This document shows, one piece after another, positions 38,136-48,350 of a stretch of 64,000 bases of DNA. The DNA lies in NCBI RefSeq assembly GCF_002234375.1, contig NZ_NMQV01000024.1:124001-188000 (forward strand), given 5' to 3'. How positions within the stretch are numbered: the stretch's first letter is position 1; the number at the start of each line of letters is the position of its first letter. Both the position numbers and the translations under genes were made by a program. The notes beneath the pieces are model-generated. The model was not told where the DNA came from. It searched no databases and was given only the letters and a program-made list of their open reading frames with translations. Origin of the DNA: Pseudomonas fluvialis. Lineage in GTDB: Bacteria; Pseudomonadota; Gammaproteobacteria; Pseudomonadales; Pseudomonadaceae.

Positions 38136-38900
38136 CTAGTGATCCTCGGGTAACGGGACAGGTTCGCTCAGGCCATGACGCTGCAATAGGGTGGCATAGC
38201 TGCCATCCACGCGCATAGCGGCCAACGCCTGGTTGAACGCGGCGATGATCTGCCGATGCTGTGGATGCTTGCGACTGGCCAGCAGGAACAGCGGTTTCTC
38301 GCTCAGCGTGCCCGGGACGAAGGCCAGGTTTGCGGCCTGTTCACGCAGCTCGCCAGCCAGGTGGAGACGCGCCACCCATTCGTCCTCGACCGCCAGGTCG
38401 ACGCGCCCGGCCAGGAGCATGCGTAAACCACTGGGGAAGTCGCGTACGGCAACACGCTGCAACGCCGGATGCTCGTCAAATGCCGCGCCATAGCTGTAAC
38501 CACGCACCACGGCAATCCGATAGGGGCGCAAGTCATCCAGGCTACTGAAGCGTACTGTCTCGCCCTGGCGTTGCAGCAGACGCAGGCGATTGTCCAGCAC
38601 CGCATCGCTGAACAGGCCGAAGCTTTCACGCTCGAGCGAATGCCAGGCGCCGACCAGGATGTCGTATTCGCCCAGTCGCACACCACGCAGCGCGCGAGCC
38701 CAGGGCAGCTCGGTGTAGCGTATTGAATAACCGGCACGCTGCAAGGCTTCGCGACTCAGCTGAACCATCAGCCCGTCACCCGGCAGACGCTGGTCATTGA
38801 ACGGCGGCCAACGATCAGCCACCAGATGCAGTACGGTTTGCTCGGCACGCAGTCCATCGCTCACCGCCAGCAGCCACAGGATCAGTAGAAGACGCCGCAT
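38136..38900 (-). CDS. Periplasmic solute-binding protein, family 3 (amino-acid-type)
   Basis: 254 residues from ATG 38900 (AGGA upstream). Signal peptide MRRLLLILWLLAVSDGLRA, then a bilobal SBP_bac_3 fold: ADRWPPFNDQRLPGDGLMVQ, LPWARALRGVRLGEYDILVG, VDLAVEDEWVARLHL. No ABC permease or ATPase is near, which is common for orphan members that act as sensors or have lost transport partners. 49 bases downstream of cobS and directly ahead of the peroxidase and kinase, so it could supply a ligand signal to the kinase; this is inference. Confidence 0.82.
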   Translation of the reverse strand: MRRLLLILWLLAVSDGLRAEQTVLHLVADRWPPFNDQRLPGDGLMVQLSREALQRAGYSIRYTELPWARALRGVRLGEYDILVGAWHSLERESFGLFSDAVLDNRLRLLQRQGETVRFSSLDDLRPYRIAVVRGYSYGAAFDEHPALQRVAVRDFPSGLRMLLAGRVDLAVEDEWVARLHLAGELREQAANLAFVPGTLSEKPLFLLASRKHPQHRQIIAAFNQALAAMRVDGSYATLLQRHGLSEPVPLPEDH

Positions 38901-38949
38901 AGCAGGCTTCCTGGGAAGATTCCCCCAGCAGTCTAGCAGGGGTGCCCGG

Positions 38950-39687
38950 CTAGCCAAGGGCCAGGGCCAGCACCAGCAGAATGGCCAGCTCGGCCAGCTC
39001 CACCAGCGCCCCGGCACAATCCCCCGTGCAACCGCCCAGACGCTGCAGCATGGCGCGGCGTGCCAGATAGAAACAGCCCAGCGCAGCCAGCAGGGCATAC
39101 ACGCCCGCCCAGCCGAACAACAGGCACAGGCCGGCCTGCACAGCCAGCAGGTAAGGCACCGTCTGGCGCGGCAAATGCCGGCTAAGCGCAGCACCCAGCC
39201 CTTCCGCTCGCACATAGGGCGTGCAATAGAACAGCAAGGGCAGCAGGCTGCGCGCCAGCCAGACCGCCAGCAGCACGGCCACGCCCTGCCCGGCCGGCAG
39301 CAATACACTCAGCGCGGCGCACTTCAGCAACAGCAACAGGCACAGCGCCACGACAGCCATCGGCCCGCAACGCGGGTCCTTCATGATCGCCAGGGTGCGT
39401 TCGCGCTCGCCGTAGCCGCCCACCCAGGCATCCACGCAGTCGCCCAGACCATCCAGGTGCAGGGCACCGCTGAGCAGCACCCAGAGGCTGAGCAGCAACG
39501 CGGCGCCCAGCAACGCCGGGGTATCGGCCAGGCACAGGCTGGCCAGCCACAACAGGCCGCCGAGCAGGCCACCCACCAGCGGGTAATACAACAAGGAACG
39601 CCCCTGCTCATCAGGCGGCGGCATGCCCGGCAGGCTCACCGGCAAGCGGGTGAGAAACTGCAGGGCAATCAGCAGGGGCAGCGGCAT
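38950..39687 (-). CDS. cobS: Adenosylcobinamide-GDP ribazoletransferase (cobalamin-5'-phosphate synthase)
   Basis: A 245-residue polytopic inner-membrane enzyme that joins alpha-ribazole to GDP-cobinamide, the last assembly step (also called cobV). Motifs FLTRLPVSLPG, YYPLVGGLLGGLLW and LHLDGLGDCVDAWVGG (aspartates for metal). Overlaps the phosphatase stop by 1 base; last cobalamin gene of the operon. Confidence 0.94.
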   Translation of the reverse strand: MPLPLLIALQFLTRLPVSLPGMPPPDEQGRSLLYYPLVGGLLGGLLWLASLCLADTPALLGAALLLSLWVLLSGALHLDGLGDCVDAWVGGYGERERTLAIMKDPRCGPMAVVALCLLLLLKCAALSVLLPAGQGVAVLLAVWLARSLLPLLFYCTPYVRAEGLGAALSRHLPRQTVPYLLAVQAGLCLLFGWAGVYALLAALGCFYLARRAMLQRLGGCTGDCAGALVELAELAILLVLALALG

Positions 39688-40259
39688 CAGGCCTGTTCCA
39701 GGTTCAGTGCGGCATCCACACGCAGGCTGTGCAGTGCGCCGTAGCCGACTTCCACCTGCATCAGCTGAGCCTGCGGCAACCCCTGCAGGCGGGCCAGCAG
39801 CAGGCGCATCACCCCGCCATGGGTAATCAGCAGCACACGTTGTCCGGCCAGTTCGTCAGCCAAGCGGGTAACCGTCGTTTCGACACGCTGGATGAAGGCC
39901 GGCAGCGCCTCGGCCTGCGGCGGCGTGTAGTGCAGCGGGTCGTTCCAGAAGCCTTCCAGGCCCTTGGGGTCTTCCAGGAGGATCTGCGCGGCATTGCGCC
40001 CTTCCCACTCACCAAAGCAGATTTCCCGCAGATCCTCCTCGATACGCAGCGGTACGCCGAGGCGTTCCGCCAGCTCACTGGCAAAGGCCTGACAGCGGCT
40101 CAGCGGCGAGCTGATCAGCAGGTCCCAGGGGCCGCCTTCGGCCACTGCGGCACGCATCTGCTGCAGGCCGCGTTCACTCAGCGGGGTGTCGGTACTGCCG
40201 ATGAAGCCCGGGCCGGCCTGGGTTTCGCCATGGCGCAATAGATCAAGGTGCAAGGTCAT
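39687..40259 (-). CDS. cobC: Alpha-ribazole phosphatase (histidine phosphatase family)
   Basis: 190 residues with the phosphohistidine motif [10 protein letters not shown] near residue 8, [13 protein letters not shown], a second arginine/histidine pair and [10 protein letters not shown]. Removes the 5'-phosphate from alpha-ribazole phosphate (or adenosylcobalamin phosphate). Symbol follows Salmonella usage; it differs from the Pseudomonas cobC at 43305. Overlaps cobT as ATGA. Confidence 0.9.
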   Translation of the reverse strand: MTLHLDLLRHGETQAGPGFIGSTDTPLSERGLQQMRAAVAEGGPWDLLISSPLSRCQAFASELAERLGVPLRIEEDLREICFGEWEGRNAAQILLEDPKGLEGFWNDPLHYTPPQAEALPAFIQRVETTVTRLADELAGQRVLLITHGGVMRLLLARLQGLPQAQLMQVEVGYGALHSLRVDAALNLEQA

Positions 40260-41317
40260 GGGTGGTCGCCCTCCGCGACGTTAGCTTCAGAAAAAGTGGT
40301 CATTCCGGCGTGCAGCTCGCACGCCAGACGAACCAGCGGTAAGGCCAGGGCCGCCCCGCTGCCCTCGCCCAGGCGCAGGCCCAGGTCGAGCAGTGGCTGT
40401 GCCTGCAGCGCCTGCACCGGCACGGCATGGCCGCGCTCGGCACTGGCATGGGCAAACAACAACCAGGGACGGCAGGCCGGATTGAGTTGCACCGCGCAGT
40501 AGGCGGCGGCGGTGCAGATAAAACCATCGACCAGCGCGGCGATGCCCTGCTGGGCGCAGGCCAGGTAGGCACCGGCCATGGCGGCGATTTCCAGGCCGCC
40601 GAGGCGGCGCAGTACCTCGAAGGGCTCGCCCATGGCCGGTCGGTGCAAGGCCAGGGCACGCTCGATGACCGCCTGTTTATGGCTCATCCCCTGGGCATCC
40701 AGGCCGGTACCGCGTCCGGTCAACTCGGCCACCGGCCAGCCACCCAGGGCGCACAGCAGCGCGGTGGCCGAGGTGGTGTTGGCAATGCCCATTTCACCGG
40801 CCAGGAACAGATCACAGCCCGCCTCAGCAGCACGCTGCACGGCATCCCGCCCGGCCTGCAGGGCGGCCTGGCATTGCTCCACGCGCATTGCCGGCCCTTC
40901 GCAGAAATTCGCCGTGCCGGCGCCCAGGCGCAGATGACGCACGCCGGGCAGTTGCAGGTCTTCCTGCACGGTGCCCAGATCGATCAGTTCAATGGGCATG
41001 CCCTGGGCACGCGCCAGCACACTGACCGCCGCGCCGCCTGCCACGAAGTTGTGCAGCATCTGCACGGTCACGGCCTGGGGAAACAACGAGACGCCTTCGG
41101 CCGCCACGCCGTGGTCGGCGGCAAACAGGTACAAGCGCGGGCGGGCTACCCAGGGCCGCTCGCGGCGCTGCAGACCGGCCAACTGGATGGCCAGGCTTTC
41201 CAGCTGGCCGAGCGAGCCGGCCGGTTTGGTCAGCTGCGCCTGGCGTGCACGCGCGGCGTTGCTCATCGCCTCATCAGGGGCCAGGCAAGCGGCCTGCCAC
41301 CAGGGTTGTGTGCTCAT
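40256..41317 (-). CDS. cobT: Nicotinate-nucleotide:dimethylbenzimidazole phosphoribosyltransferase
   Basis: 353 residues from ATG 41317, overlapping the cobP stop as ATGA. Activates the lower-ligand base to alpha-ribazole phosphate (called cobU in P. denitrificans nomenclature). Seen: [67 protein letters not shown] with the catalytic glutamate near the C-terminus. Works with bluB, which makes the base. Confidence 0.94.
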   Translation of the reverse strand: MSTQPWWQAACLAPDEAMSNAARARQAQLTKPAGSLGQLESLAIQLAGLQRRERPWVARPRLYLFAADHGVAAEGVSLFPQAVTVQMLHNFVAGGAAVSVLARAQGMPIELIDLGTVQEDLQLPGVRHLRLGAGTANFCEGPAMRVEQCQAALQAGRDAVQRAAEAGCDLFLAGEMGIANTTSATALLCALGGWPVAELTGRGTGLDAQGMSHKQAVIERALALHRPAMGEPFEVLRRLGGLEIAAMAGAYLACAQQGIAALVDGFICTAAAYCAVQLNPACRPWLLFAHASAERGHAVPVQALQAQPLLDLGLRLGEGSGAALALPLVRLACELHAGMTTFSEANVAEGDHP

Positions 41318-41841
41318 CCGGCTACTCCGTTGTCTTTCAGGATCATGGGCAGACCGGCCACGGTCAGGGTGACCCGCTGGCAACGTGCCGCCAGCGCCTG
41401 GTGCAGCCAGCCGGCTTCGTCGACATAGCGACGCGTCAGCTCGCCCAGCGGCACCACGCCCAGGCCGGTTTCATTGCTGACCAGGATCAGCCGTCCCGGC
41501 AGCTGTTCCAGGCAGTCGAGCAACGCCTGGCGTTCACGCGCCAGGGCCTGGCTGTCCTCGGCCAGCAGCAGGTTGGTCAGCCACAGGGTCAGGCAGTCGA
41601 CCAGCAGGCAACGCTGCGCCGCCGCTTCTTCACGCAGCACCGCGGCCAGGGCCAGCGGCTCCTCGCGCAGCCGCCAGTGCGCCGGACGCTGCTGGCGGTG
41701 ATGGGCGATGCGTGCGGCCATTTCTTCATCCAGGGCCTGGCTGGTGGCGACGTACACCACCTCCAGACCGCTGTCGCTGGCGCGTTGTTCGGCCAGGCGG
41801 CTCTTTCCGGAGCGTGCGCCACCGAGGATTAGTTCAATCAT
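41314..41841 (-). CDS. cobP: Adenosylcobinamide kinase / guanylyltransferase
   Basis: A 175-residue bifunctional enzyme (cobU in enteric usage) that phosphorylates and then guanylates adenosylcobinamide. Walker A GGARSGKS (residues 7-14), [20 protein letters not shown] with the guanylylated histidine region, and [14 protein letters not shown]. Located 9 bases after cobQ. Confidence 0.94.
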   Translation of the reverse strand: MIELILGGARSGKSRLAEQRASDSGLEVVYVATSQALDEEMAARIAHHRQQRPAHWRLREEPLALAAVLREEAAAQRCLLVDCLTLWLTNLLLAEDSQALARERQALLDCLEQLPGRLILVSNETGLGVVPLGELTRRYVDEAGWLHQALAARCQRVTLTVAGLPMILKDNGVAG

Positions 41842-41850
41842 GCCGGCTAC

Positions 41851-43317
41851 TCATGGCTGCGGGCTCATGCCACATAATTCACGCAACAGACGGGTATCCA
41901 GATGCGCCTCGATCAGGTCGGCGAGACGCTCGATGTCCTGTTCGCGGCGCGCATGGTAATTCACCTGCACCACCTCGCGCAGCCCGGCCCAGCGCAATAG
42001 CGCCGCACAGGCCTCGGGCTGCTCGAACAGGCCATGCAGGTAGGTGGCGATGATCTGCCCGTCGGCACTGCGCGCGCCGTCCGTACGCGCGTCGTCCAGG
42101 CGTACCGCCGGCTGTGCCAGCGCCGCCCCCTGGCTGACCCCGGCATGGATCTCGTAACCCGTCACGGTCGCCCCCTCCGGCAGCAGGCAGCCACTGACCC
42201 GCCGCAACTGCTTGTCGGCCTGCAGTTCACTGGACAGCGCCAGCAGGCCCAGGCCGGGGCTGCTGCCCGGCGCGCCTTCCAAGCCAAGCGGATCATCAAT
42301 GCGCTGGCCGAGCATCTGCAGACCGCCGCAGATGCCCAGCAGCTTGCCGCCATAGCGCAGGTGGCGCAGCAGGGCCTGATCCCAGCCCTGCGCACGCAGG
42401 CTGGCCAGGTCGGCGCGCACGCTTTTCGAGCCCGGCAGGATGATCAGGTCGGCCGCCGGCATGGCCTGGCCGGGCCCGACGAACTGCAGGTCGACCTGCG
42501 GGTGCAGGCGCAACGGGTCGAAATCGGTGTGGTTGCTGATACGCGGCAGCACCGGCACGCAGACCCGCAGGCGCTGCGCCTCAACCGTCATCTCCTGGCG
42601 GGTCTGGATGGCGTCCTCGGCCTCCAGGTGCAGGTCATGTACATAGGGCAGCACGCCCAGCACCGGTTTGCCGGTGCGCTGCTCCAGCCAGTCCAGGCCA
42701 GGTTGTAACAAGGCCAAGTCACCGCGGAAGCGATTGATCACGAAGCCGCGCACGCGGGCCTGTTCGCTGGGCGAGAGCAACGCCAGGGTGCCGACCAGAT
42801 GGGCGAATACCCCGCCACGGTCGATATCGGCGATCAGCAACACCGGGCAATCCACCGCCTCGGCAAAGCCCATGTTGGCGATATCGCCTTCGCGCAGGTT
42901 GATTTCCGCCGGCGAGCCGGCGCCCTCCACCAGCAGCAGCGGGTACTGCGCCTGCAGGCGCCGGCAGGATTGCAGCACGGCCTCGCGCGCGGTCTGCTTG
43001 TAGTGGTGGTAATCCAGCGCCTGCATAGTGCCGATGGCCCGGCCCTGGATGATCACCTGGGCGCCGGTGTCGCTGTTGGGCTTGAGCAGCACGGGATTCA
43101 TGTCGCTGTGCGGGGCCAGCCCGGCCGCTTGCGCCTGCACCGCCTGAGCGCGGCCGATCTCGCCCTGGTCGATGGTCACCGCGCTGTTCAGCGCCATGTT
43201 CTGCGGCTTAAAGGGGGCCACGGCAAGCCCCTGGCGGCGCGCCCAACGGCACAAGGCCGTCACCAGGGTACTCTTGCCCGCATCGGAGGTAGTGCCCTGC
43301 ACCATCAGCAACGCCAT
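41851..43317 (-). CDS. cobQ: Cobyric acid synthase (glutamine-hydrolysing)
   Basis: A 488-residue ATP-dependent amidotransferase that amidates four side-chain carboxylates of adenosylcobyrinic acid diamide. N-terminal dethiobiotin-synthetase-like domain ([47 protein letters not shown]) and C-terminal triad-type glutaminase domain with the nucleophile in [12 protein letters not shown] and histidine in [11 protein letters not shown]. Overlaps cobC (decarboxylase) by 13 bases. Confidence 0.95.
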   Translation of the reverse strand: MALLMVQGTTSDAGKSTLVTALCRWARRQGLAVAPFKPQNMALNSAVTIDQGEIGRAQAVQAQAAGLAPHSDMNPVLLKPNSDTGAQVIIQGRAIGTMQALDYHHYKQTAREAVLQSCRRLQAQYPLLLVEGAGSPAEINLREGDIANMGFAEAVDCPVLLIADIDRGGVFAHLVGTLALLSPSEQARVRGFVINRFRGDLALLQPGLDWLEQRTGKPVLGVLPYVHDLHLEAEDAIQTRQEMTVEAQRLRVCVPVLPRISNHTDFDPLRLHPQVDLQFVGPGQAMPAADLIILPGSKSVRADLASLRAQGWDQALLRHLRYGGKLLGICGGLQMLGQRIDDPLGLEGAPGSSPGLGLLALSSELQADKQLRRVSGCLLPEGATVTGYEIHAGVSQGAALAQPAVRLDDARTDGARSADGQIIATYLHGLFEQPEACAALLRWAGLREVVQVNYHARREQDIERLADLIEAHLDTRLLRELCGMSPQP

Positions 43318-44315
43318 AGCGGTATCCCCTTCCAGTCATGGAGTGCCTGGGCCAGGCGCTGCCAGCCCGCTTCGTCGCCGGGCAGGCCCAGGCGTAGTGC
43401 CGGCAGCTCGCTGAACAGCCGGGTGAGAATGGCCCGTTCAGCCAGGTAGGCATGCAACGCGGCGGCCTCGGCGTGCGGTACCAGGCGAAACGGCACCGCC
43501 TCACCCCAGGCCGGCAGACCACAGTCGGCCAGCAGGCGCGCCAGGCGCTCTCCGTCTTCGAGCAGGCGCTGGCGCTGGCGTGCCTGCCCCGGGTAGTCAG
43601 CCAGCAGCGCCCGGCCCATGGCGCGGGCCGGGCCGCTCACCGCCCAGGGCCCCAGGCGCTGCGCCAGGCGCTCCAGCAGCGCGGCCTCACCCAGCACAAA
43701 GCCCAGCCGCGCACCGGCCATACCGAAGAACTTGCCGAACGAGCGCAGCACGATCAGCCCAGGACGCGGGCAGGCACTGGCCAGGCTGAAGGCCGGCGCG
43801 CAGTCGATGAACGCCTCGTCAACCACCAGCCAGCCACCACGTTCTGCCAGTTGCGCGTGCCAGTCGAGCAGGCGCTGTGGCTCAAGGCGCTGCCCGGTGG
43901 GGTTGTTGGGGTTGACCAGCAACAGCACATCGCACTGTGCCAACTGGCGTTCCATGCCCTGCACGGAGAGCCCGCGCACCCGGTGCCCGGCTGTCCGCCA
44001 GGCCCGTGCATGTTCGGCATAGCTGGGGCTGAGCACCCCGACCAGGCCCGCTGCGCGCAGCTGCGGCAACACCTGCAGGGCCGCCTGCGAACCGGCCACG
44101 GCAAGCAGCTGGGCGCAGCCGTAGTAATCGCGGGCCGCGGCTTCCAGGCCATCGTCGGCTTCCGGCAGGCGCTGCCAGGCACTCGCCGGCAGTTCGGGAA
44201 GCGCCAGGGTGTAGGGCGCGATGCCGGTGGACAGGTCCAGCCAGCGCGCTTCGGCGATGCCATAGTGACGCGCCGCCCGGCGCAGCTGGCCGCCGTGCTC
44301 CAGCCATTCAGACAT
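43305..44315 (-). CDS. cobC: Threonine-phosphate decarboxylase (PLP, aminopropanol arm synthesis)
   Basis: 336 residues from ATG 44315, overlapping cobD by 8 bases; a TTG two codons earlier is possible. Fold-type I aminotransferase-like enzyme making aminopropanol phosphate from threonine phosphate. Seen: [38 protein letters not shown], and the PLP lysine in [18 protein letters not shown]. Named cobC in Pseudomonas, cobD in enterics; next to its pathway partner CobD/CbiB. Confidence 0.92.
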   Translation of the reverse strand: MSEWLEHGGQLRRAARHYGIAEARWLDLSTGIAPYTLALPELPASAWQRLPEADDGLEAAARDYYGCAQLLAVAGSQAALQVLPQLRAAGLVGVLSPSYAEHARAWRTAGHRVRGLSVQGMERQLAQCDVLLLVNPNNPTGQRLEPQRLLDWHAQLAERGGWLVVDEAFIDCAPAFSLASACPRPGLIVLRSFGKFFGMAGARLGFVLGEAALLERLAQRLGPWAVSGPARAMGRALLADYPGQARQRQRLLEDGERLARLLADCGLPAWGEAVPFRLVPHAEAAALHAYLAERAILTRLFSELPALRLGLPGDEAGWQRLAQALHDWKGIPLWRC

Positions 44316-45213
44316 AGGCAAATCCCAGTACGATCAGCAGCAGCCAGAACAGGCAGGTGGCCACGACCAGATTGTTGCAGCGTTCGATATCACGCGCCCG
44401 TGGGGCCTGCCCCTCGCCCAGCAGCGGGCGCATCTGCCATGCCCCGTGGTAACGCGCCGGACCGCCCAGCGCCAGGTTCAGCGCGCCGGCGCCGGCCGCC
44501 ATCACCGGCCCGGCATTCGGGCTGTCATGCTCGCCCGCCTGCAGTTGCCAGCAGCGCAGCGCCCGCCAGGTATTGCCGAGCAAGGCATAACTGAGTGCCA
44601 CCAGGCGCGCCGGCAGGTAGTTGAGCAGGTCGTCAATACGCGCCGCGGCCCAGCCGAAGCGCTCCAGCTCGGCGGTGCGGTAGCCCCACATGGCATCCAG
44701 GGTATTGGCCAGGCGATACAGCACGGCCCCCGGAGCGCCGAGCAGGCAGAACCAAAACAGCGTGGCAAACAGCGCATCGTTGCCGTTTTCCAGCACCGAC
44801 TCGCAGGCCGCGCGGGCCACACCCTGCTCATCCAGGCAAGCCGTATCGCGACTGACCATGCGCGCCACCGCCGCACGGGCTGCCGTCAGGTCGCCGAGGC
44901 GCAAGGCGCTGGCCACCGCCTGGCCATGTTCCAGCAGGCTGCGCTGGCCAATCGCCAGATACAGCAGGAAAATTTCCAGCCAGACGCCGATGACCGGCAG
45001 CTGCACCAGCGCCGCGCTGGCCAGGGTCAGCGGCAGCACCGCCAGCGCCCAGGCGCTTACCCCATGGCTGCGCCAACCCGCCCCGCCCGGATTGAAGCGC
45101 TGCTGCAGGCGCTCCGCGAGGCGCCCGAAGGCCACCAGCGGATGTGCGCGACGCGGCTCGCCCAAGCACAGATCGAGGGCCAGCGCGGCCAGCAGCAGCC
45201 AGGCGCTGCTCAT
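44308..45213 (-). CDS. cobD: Adenosylcobinamide-phosphate synthase (CbiB-type)
   Basis: A 301-residue integral membrane protein that attaches aminopropanol (phosphate) to cobyric acid. Starts with the conserved [20 protein letters not shown]; further KYVSRDTA-like segment as [40 protein letters not shown], and [17 protein letters not shown]. Overlaps bluB as ATGA. Confidence 0.93.
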   Translation of the reverse strand: MSSAWLLLAALALDLCLGEPRRAHPLVAFGRLAERLQQRFNPGGAGWRSHGVSAWALAVLPLTLASAALVQLPVIGVWLEIFLLYLAIGQRSLLEHGQAVASALRLGDLTAARAAVARMVSRDTACLDEQGVARAACESVLENGNDALFATLFWFCLLGAPGAVLYRLANTLDAMWGYRTAELERFGWAAARIDDLLNYLPARLVALSYALLGNTWRALRCWQLQAGEHDSPNAGPVMAAGAGALNLALGGPARYHGAWQMRPLLGEGQAPRARDIERCNNLVVATCLFWLLLIVLGFAYV

Positions 45214-45860
45214 CCGCTGCTACCCCAGCGGTCAGTGAACAGCAGCTCGTGCAGCGGACGCGGTTCAATCCAGCCCTGCTCGACCAGCATGGGCTGCGCA
45301 TAAAAGGCCGGCACCGGCCCCAGGCAGAGAATCGCCACCGCCTTGGCACCGGGCGGCAGGCCGAGCAGCTCAGCCACTGCCTGCGGATCGAACAGCGACA
45401 CCCAACCCAGGCCCAGCCCCTCGACCCGCGCCGCCAGCCAGAGGTTCTGGATGGCACAGGCCAGCGAGGCCAGGTCCATCTCCGGCAGGGTACGGCGCCC
45501 GAACACATGCGCCTCGCGCCCCTCCATGAGCGCCGCGACCAGCAACTCGGCACACTCGTTGATGCCTTCGACCTTCAGCTGCATGAATGCGTTGCCGCGC
45601 TCGCCGAGCGCCTCGGCGGTGCGCAGCCGTTCTTCCTCGACCAGCTCGCCGAGGCGCTGGCGCAGGGTCGGCTGGGTAATGCGGATAAACCGCCAGGGCT
45701 GCATCAGGCCGACACTCGGTGCGCAGTGTGCGGCCTGCAGCAGACGCTGGAGTTGCTCGTCACTCAGCGTGCCGGGGCTGAAGTGGCGCATGTCACGCCG
45801 CTCGGCAATGGCCCGATAGACGGCCGCCTGCTCTGCGGCAGAAAAGGCGTGGGGATTCAT
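45210..45860 (-). CDS. bluB: 5,6-dimethylbenzimidazole synthase
   Basis: A 216-residue flavin-dependent, nitroreductase-like enzyme that converts FMNH2 to the lower-ligand base of cobalamin. [71 protein letters not shown] and [11 protein letters not shown] are BluB-like. Its presence implies oxygen-dependent synthesis of the base. Overlaps cobB as ATGA. Confidence 0.92.
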   Translation of the reverse strand: MNPHAFSAAEQAAVYRAIAERRDMRHFSPGTLSDEQLQRLLQAAHCAPSVGLMQPWRFIRITQPTLRQRLGELVEEERLRTAEALGERGNAFMQLKVEGINECAELLVAALMEGREAHVFGRRTLPEMDLASLACAIQNLWLAARVEGLGLGWVSLFDPQAVAELLGLPPGAKAVAILCLGPVPAFYAQPMLVEQGWIEPRPLHELLFTDRWGSSG

Positions 45861-47146
45861 GGCAAAAACAGCTCCGCTGCCGCCGCAGGATTACTCGGCA
45901 GGTACAGGTGGATATAGCTGGCCGTGAGGCGTCCCAGGCGATAGACCGCCTCGCTGGTGCGCCGGTAGTTGGGGCACTCGCCCCGGGCCAGGGCGGGCAG
46001 CGTGCAGTGCAGCTGCGAGTGGTGATAAGTATGCCCGCGTAAACGTCCGCCGGGCAGTGCGACTTCCTGCAGGGCCAGCGCCACCAGGCGCTCCTGCATT
46101 TGCGCCTGGCCCGGCAACAGGCCAAGCAGGTTGGCCGTATGACCCTGTCGGTCGCTCAGTTGCTCCAGGCAATAGAGCATGCCGCCACACTCGGCGAGGA
46201 TCGGTTTGCCGGCGGCGTGATGCTGACGAATCGCCTGCAGCATCGGCTGGTTGTCGGCCAGCACCTGCAGGTGCAGCTCCGGATAGCCACCCGGCAGGTA
46301 CAAACTGTCCACCGCCGGCAATTGCCGGTCATGCAGCGGGGAAAAGAAGCTCAGTTCGGCTCCCAGACCACGCAGCAGATCGAGATTGGCCTGGTAGACA
46401 AAGGCAAAGCTGGCGTCACGGGCGACCCCGATGCGCAGCCCCGCCAGGCTTGCCGGCAACGCCGCAGGCGGTTCGCCAAGAAACTCCAGCGCCGCCGGCA
46501 ACTGCGCGCCGGCACTGGCCAGCAGGGCGTCGGCGGCTGCATCCAGACGAGCATCCAGATCAGCCAGCTCCTCGGCCTGTACCAGGCCGAGGTGGCGGCT
46601 GGGCAAGGCGAAGGCCGCTTCACGGGGCAGCGCGCCATACCAGGCCAGCCCTGCCGGCAGGCTGTCACGCAGGATCTCGCCGTGGCGTAGGCTGCCCACG
46701 CGGTTGGCCAACACCCCGGCAAACGGCAGGCCCGCCTGGTAGCTGGCCAAGCCGTGGGCCATGGCCCCAAAGGTTTGCGCCATGCCACTGCCATCGATAA
46801 CCGCCAGTACCGGCACGCCAAATGCACGGGCCAGGTCAGCCGCCGAAGGCTGGCCATCGAACAGCCCCATCACCCCTTCGATGAGGATCAGGTCGGCTTC
46901 GCCGGCCGCTTCCCAGAGCAAGCGGCGCGAGGCCGCGTGGCCAACCATCCACAGGTCCAGCTGGTACACCGGCGCAGCACTGGCGCGGGCGAGGATCATC
47001 GGGTCGAGAAAATCCGGGCCGCACTTGAACACCCGCACCCGACGCCCCTGGCGTACATGCAGGCGCGCCAGGGCGGCAGTCAGGGTGGTCTTACCCTGCC
47101 CCGAAGCCGGGGCCGCGACCAGCAGCGCCGGGCAATGGCGGACCAT
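45857..47146 (-). CDS. cobB: Cobyrinic acid a,c-diamide synthase
   Basis: 429 residues. N-terminal ATP-binding domain (LLVAAPASGQGKTTLTAALA; FKCGPDFLDPMILA; GVMGLFDGQPS) and C-terminal glutaminase domain (LAECGGMLYCLEQL; RGHTYHHSQL). Amidates the a and c carboxylates of cobyrinic acid; in aerobic-pathway organisms the hydrogenobyrinate version is used. Overlaps cobO by 1 base. Confidence 0.94.
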   Translation of the reverse strand: MVRHCPALLVAAPASGQGKTTLTAALARLHVRQGRRVRVFKCGPDFLDPMILARASAAPVYQLDLWMVGHAASRRLLWEAAGEADLILIEGVMGLFDGQPSAADLARAFGVPVLAVIDGSGMAQTFGAMAHGLASYQAGLPFAGVLANRVGSLRHGEILRDSLPAGLAWYGALPREAAFALPSRHLGLVQAEELADLDARLDAAADALLASAGAQLPAALEFLGEPPAALPASLAGLRIGVARDASFAFVYQANLDLLRGLGAELSFFSPLHDRQLPAVDSLYLPGGYPELHLQVLADNQPMLQAIRQHHAAGKPILAECGGMLYCLEQLSDRQGHTANLLGLLPGQAQMQERLVALALQEVALPGGRLRGHTYHHSQLHCTLPALARGECPNYRRTSEAVYRLGRLTASYIHLYLPSNPAAAAELFLP

Positions 47147-47757
47147 CAGAACTCCACCCCGCGCTGCGCCTTCACCCCGGCCTTGAAGGCATGCTTGACC
47201 AGGCCCATCTCGGTGACCGTATCGGCCGCCTCGATCAGCTCCGCCGGCGCCCCGCGCCCGGTCACCACCACATGCTGGTGCAACGGGCGCGCCTGGATAT
47301 CGGCAAGCACCTCGTCCAACGCCAGATAGCCGTACTTGAGCGCGATGTTCAGCTCGTCGAGCACTACCAGGGCAAGCGTCTCGTCACTCAGCAGCTCACG
47401 GGCCACCGCCCAGGCTTCAGCGGCCTTGGCCATGTCGCGCTGACGATCCTGGGTTTCCCAGGTAAAGCCCTCGCCCATCACGTGGTAGCGCACCTGCTCG
47501 GGGAATTGCCGGAAGAAGGCCTCCTCACCGGTACTGGCCGCCCCCTTGATGAACTGCACCACGGCGCCGCGCAGGCCATGCCCGAGGGTACGTGCCAACA
47601 TGCCGAAGGCGGCACTGCTCTTGCCCTTGCCGTTGCCGCTGTGTACCAGCAACAAGCCGTACTCGTCCTGGGCCTCGGCGATACGCTGATCGATCAGCGC
47701 TTTCTTACGCTGCATGCGCGCCTGATGACGGGCATTGCGGGCGGTCTGCTCGCTCAT
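47146..47757 (-). CDS. cobO: Cob(I)yrinic acid a,c-diamide adenosyltransferase (CobA/CobO/BtuR type)
   Basis: 203 residues from ATG 47757, which overlaps the upstream stop as ATGA. P-loop GNGKGKSSAAFGMLARTLGH (near residue 43), VVQFIKGAASTGEEAFF, WETQDRQRDMAKAAEAW, LVVLDELNIALKYGYL. Transfers the 5'-deoxyadenosyl group of ATP to the corrinoid cobalt. It serves both de novo synthesis and salvage of corrinoid brought in by BtuB. Confidence 0.95.
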   Translation of the reverse strand: MSEQTARNARHQARMQRKKALIDQRIAEAQDEYGLLLVHSGNGKGKSSAAFGMLARTLGHGLRGAVVQFIKGAASTGEEAFFRQFPEQVRYHVMGEGFTWETQDRQRDMAKAAEAWAVARELLSDETLALVVLDELNIALKYGYLALDEVLADIQARPLHQHVVVTGRGAPAELIEAADTVTEMGLVKHAFKAGVKAQRGVEF

Positions 47758-48329
47758 CGCTGCCACCGCTGCTCACGCGAGGCCAGGGCCAGGCCCTGGC
47801 GCAGGCTGTAAAGCACCGCGGCCAGGCATACATAGAAGCTCATCGCCGCCAGTGAGCGCGGATAGTACTCGGCAATGCGTGGCAGCCAGTTGGCCAGACT
47901 GGCATCGGCAAAATGCCCGGAGAAGAAGTAGAAGCCGCCGCTGGACAACACATGGCAGACCAGTGAAGCACCCAGCACACAGCACAGCAGACGCCACAGC
48001 GCACTGGCCTGGCAGGCATGCCCGCGCGCATACAGGCGCCCGCCCAGCCACAGGCTGGCATAGGCTGGCAGCAGCAGCCAGTAGGCCGGGGTCAGGCACC
48101 AGTCACTGACCGCCCCCTGGCTGAACAGGCCAAAGTCCATGGCCACTGCGCCGGCAAACAGACCGGCAAAGGCCAGAGGCGAAGCCAGCAAGGCCCCGCC
48201 AACGAAGTACACCGCCCAGGACGCACTGGGCAGGTTGAGTGTGGCGAAATGCTGACCACGGGTGAGCAGCAGCAGGCACAGCAGGATCAGGCCAACCAGC
48301 CATTGCTGGCGCGGGGTTGCAAGGGGCAT
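47754..48329 (-). CDS. Membrane protein of the B12 locus, BtuN/S-component-like
   Basis: 191 residues, about five to six membrane helices (LVGLILLCLLLL, VYFVGGALLASPLAFAGLF, YWLLLPAYASLWLGG, LWRLLCCVLGASLVCHVL, FYVCLAAVLYSL) and a conserved-looking ASWAVYFVGGALL near the N-terminus. Placed between btuB and cobO, translationally coupled to cobO and under the same riboswitch, so cobalamin or cobalt uptake across the inner membrane is the reasonable inference. No ATPase or BtuCD/F is in the window. Resembles the small membrane proteins annotated as BtuM/BtuN candidates. Confidence 0.7.
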   Translation of the reverse strand: MPLATPRQQWLVGLILLCLLLLTRGQHFATLNLPSASWAVYFVGGALLASPLAFAGLFAGAVAMDFGLFSQGAVSDWCLTPAYWLLLPAYASLWLGGRLYARGHACQASALWRLLCCVLGASLVCHVLSSGGFYFFSGHFADASLANWLPRIAEYYPRSLAAMSFYVCLAAVLYSLRQGLALASREQRWQR

Positions 48330-48350
48330 GGAAATCTCCTTCAGGTCAGG

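Noticed and set aside
38950..39308. Extension of the binding protein upstream to 39308
   Set aside because: That part is out of frame with cobS, which clearly occupies the region; ATG 38900 opens a signal peptide.
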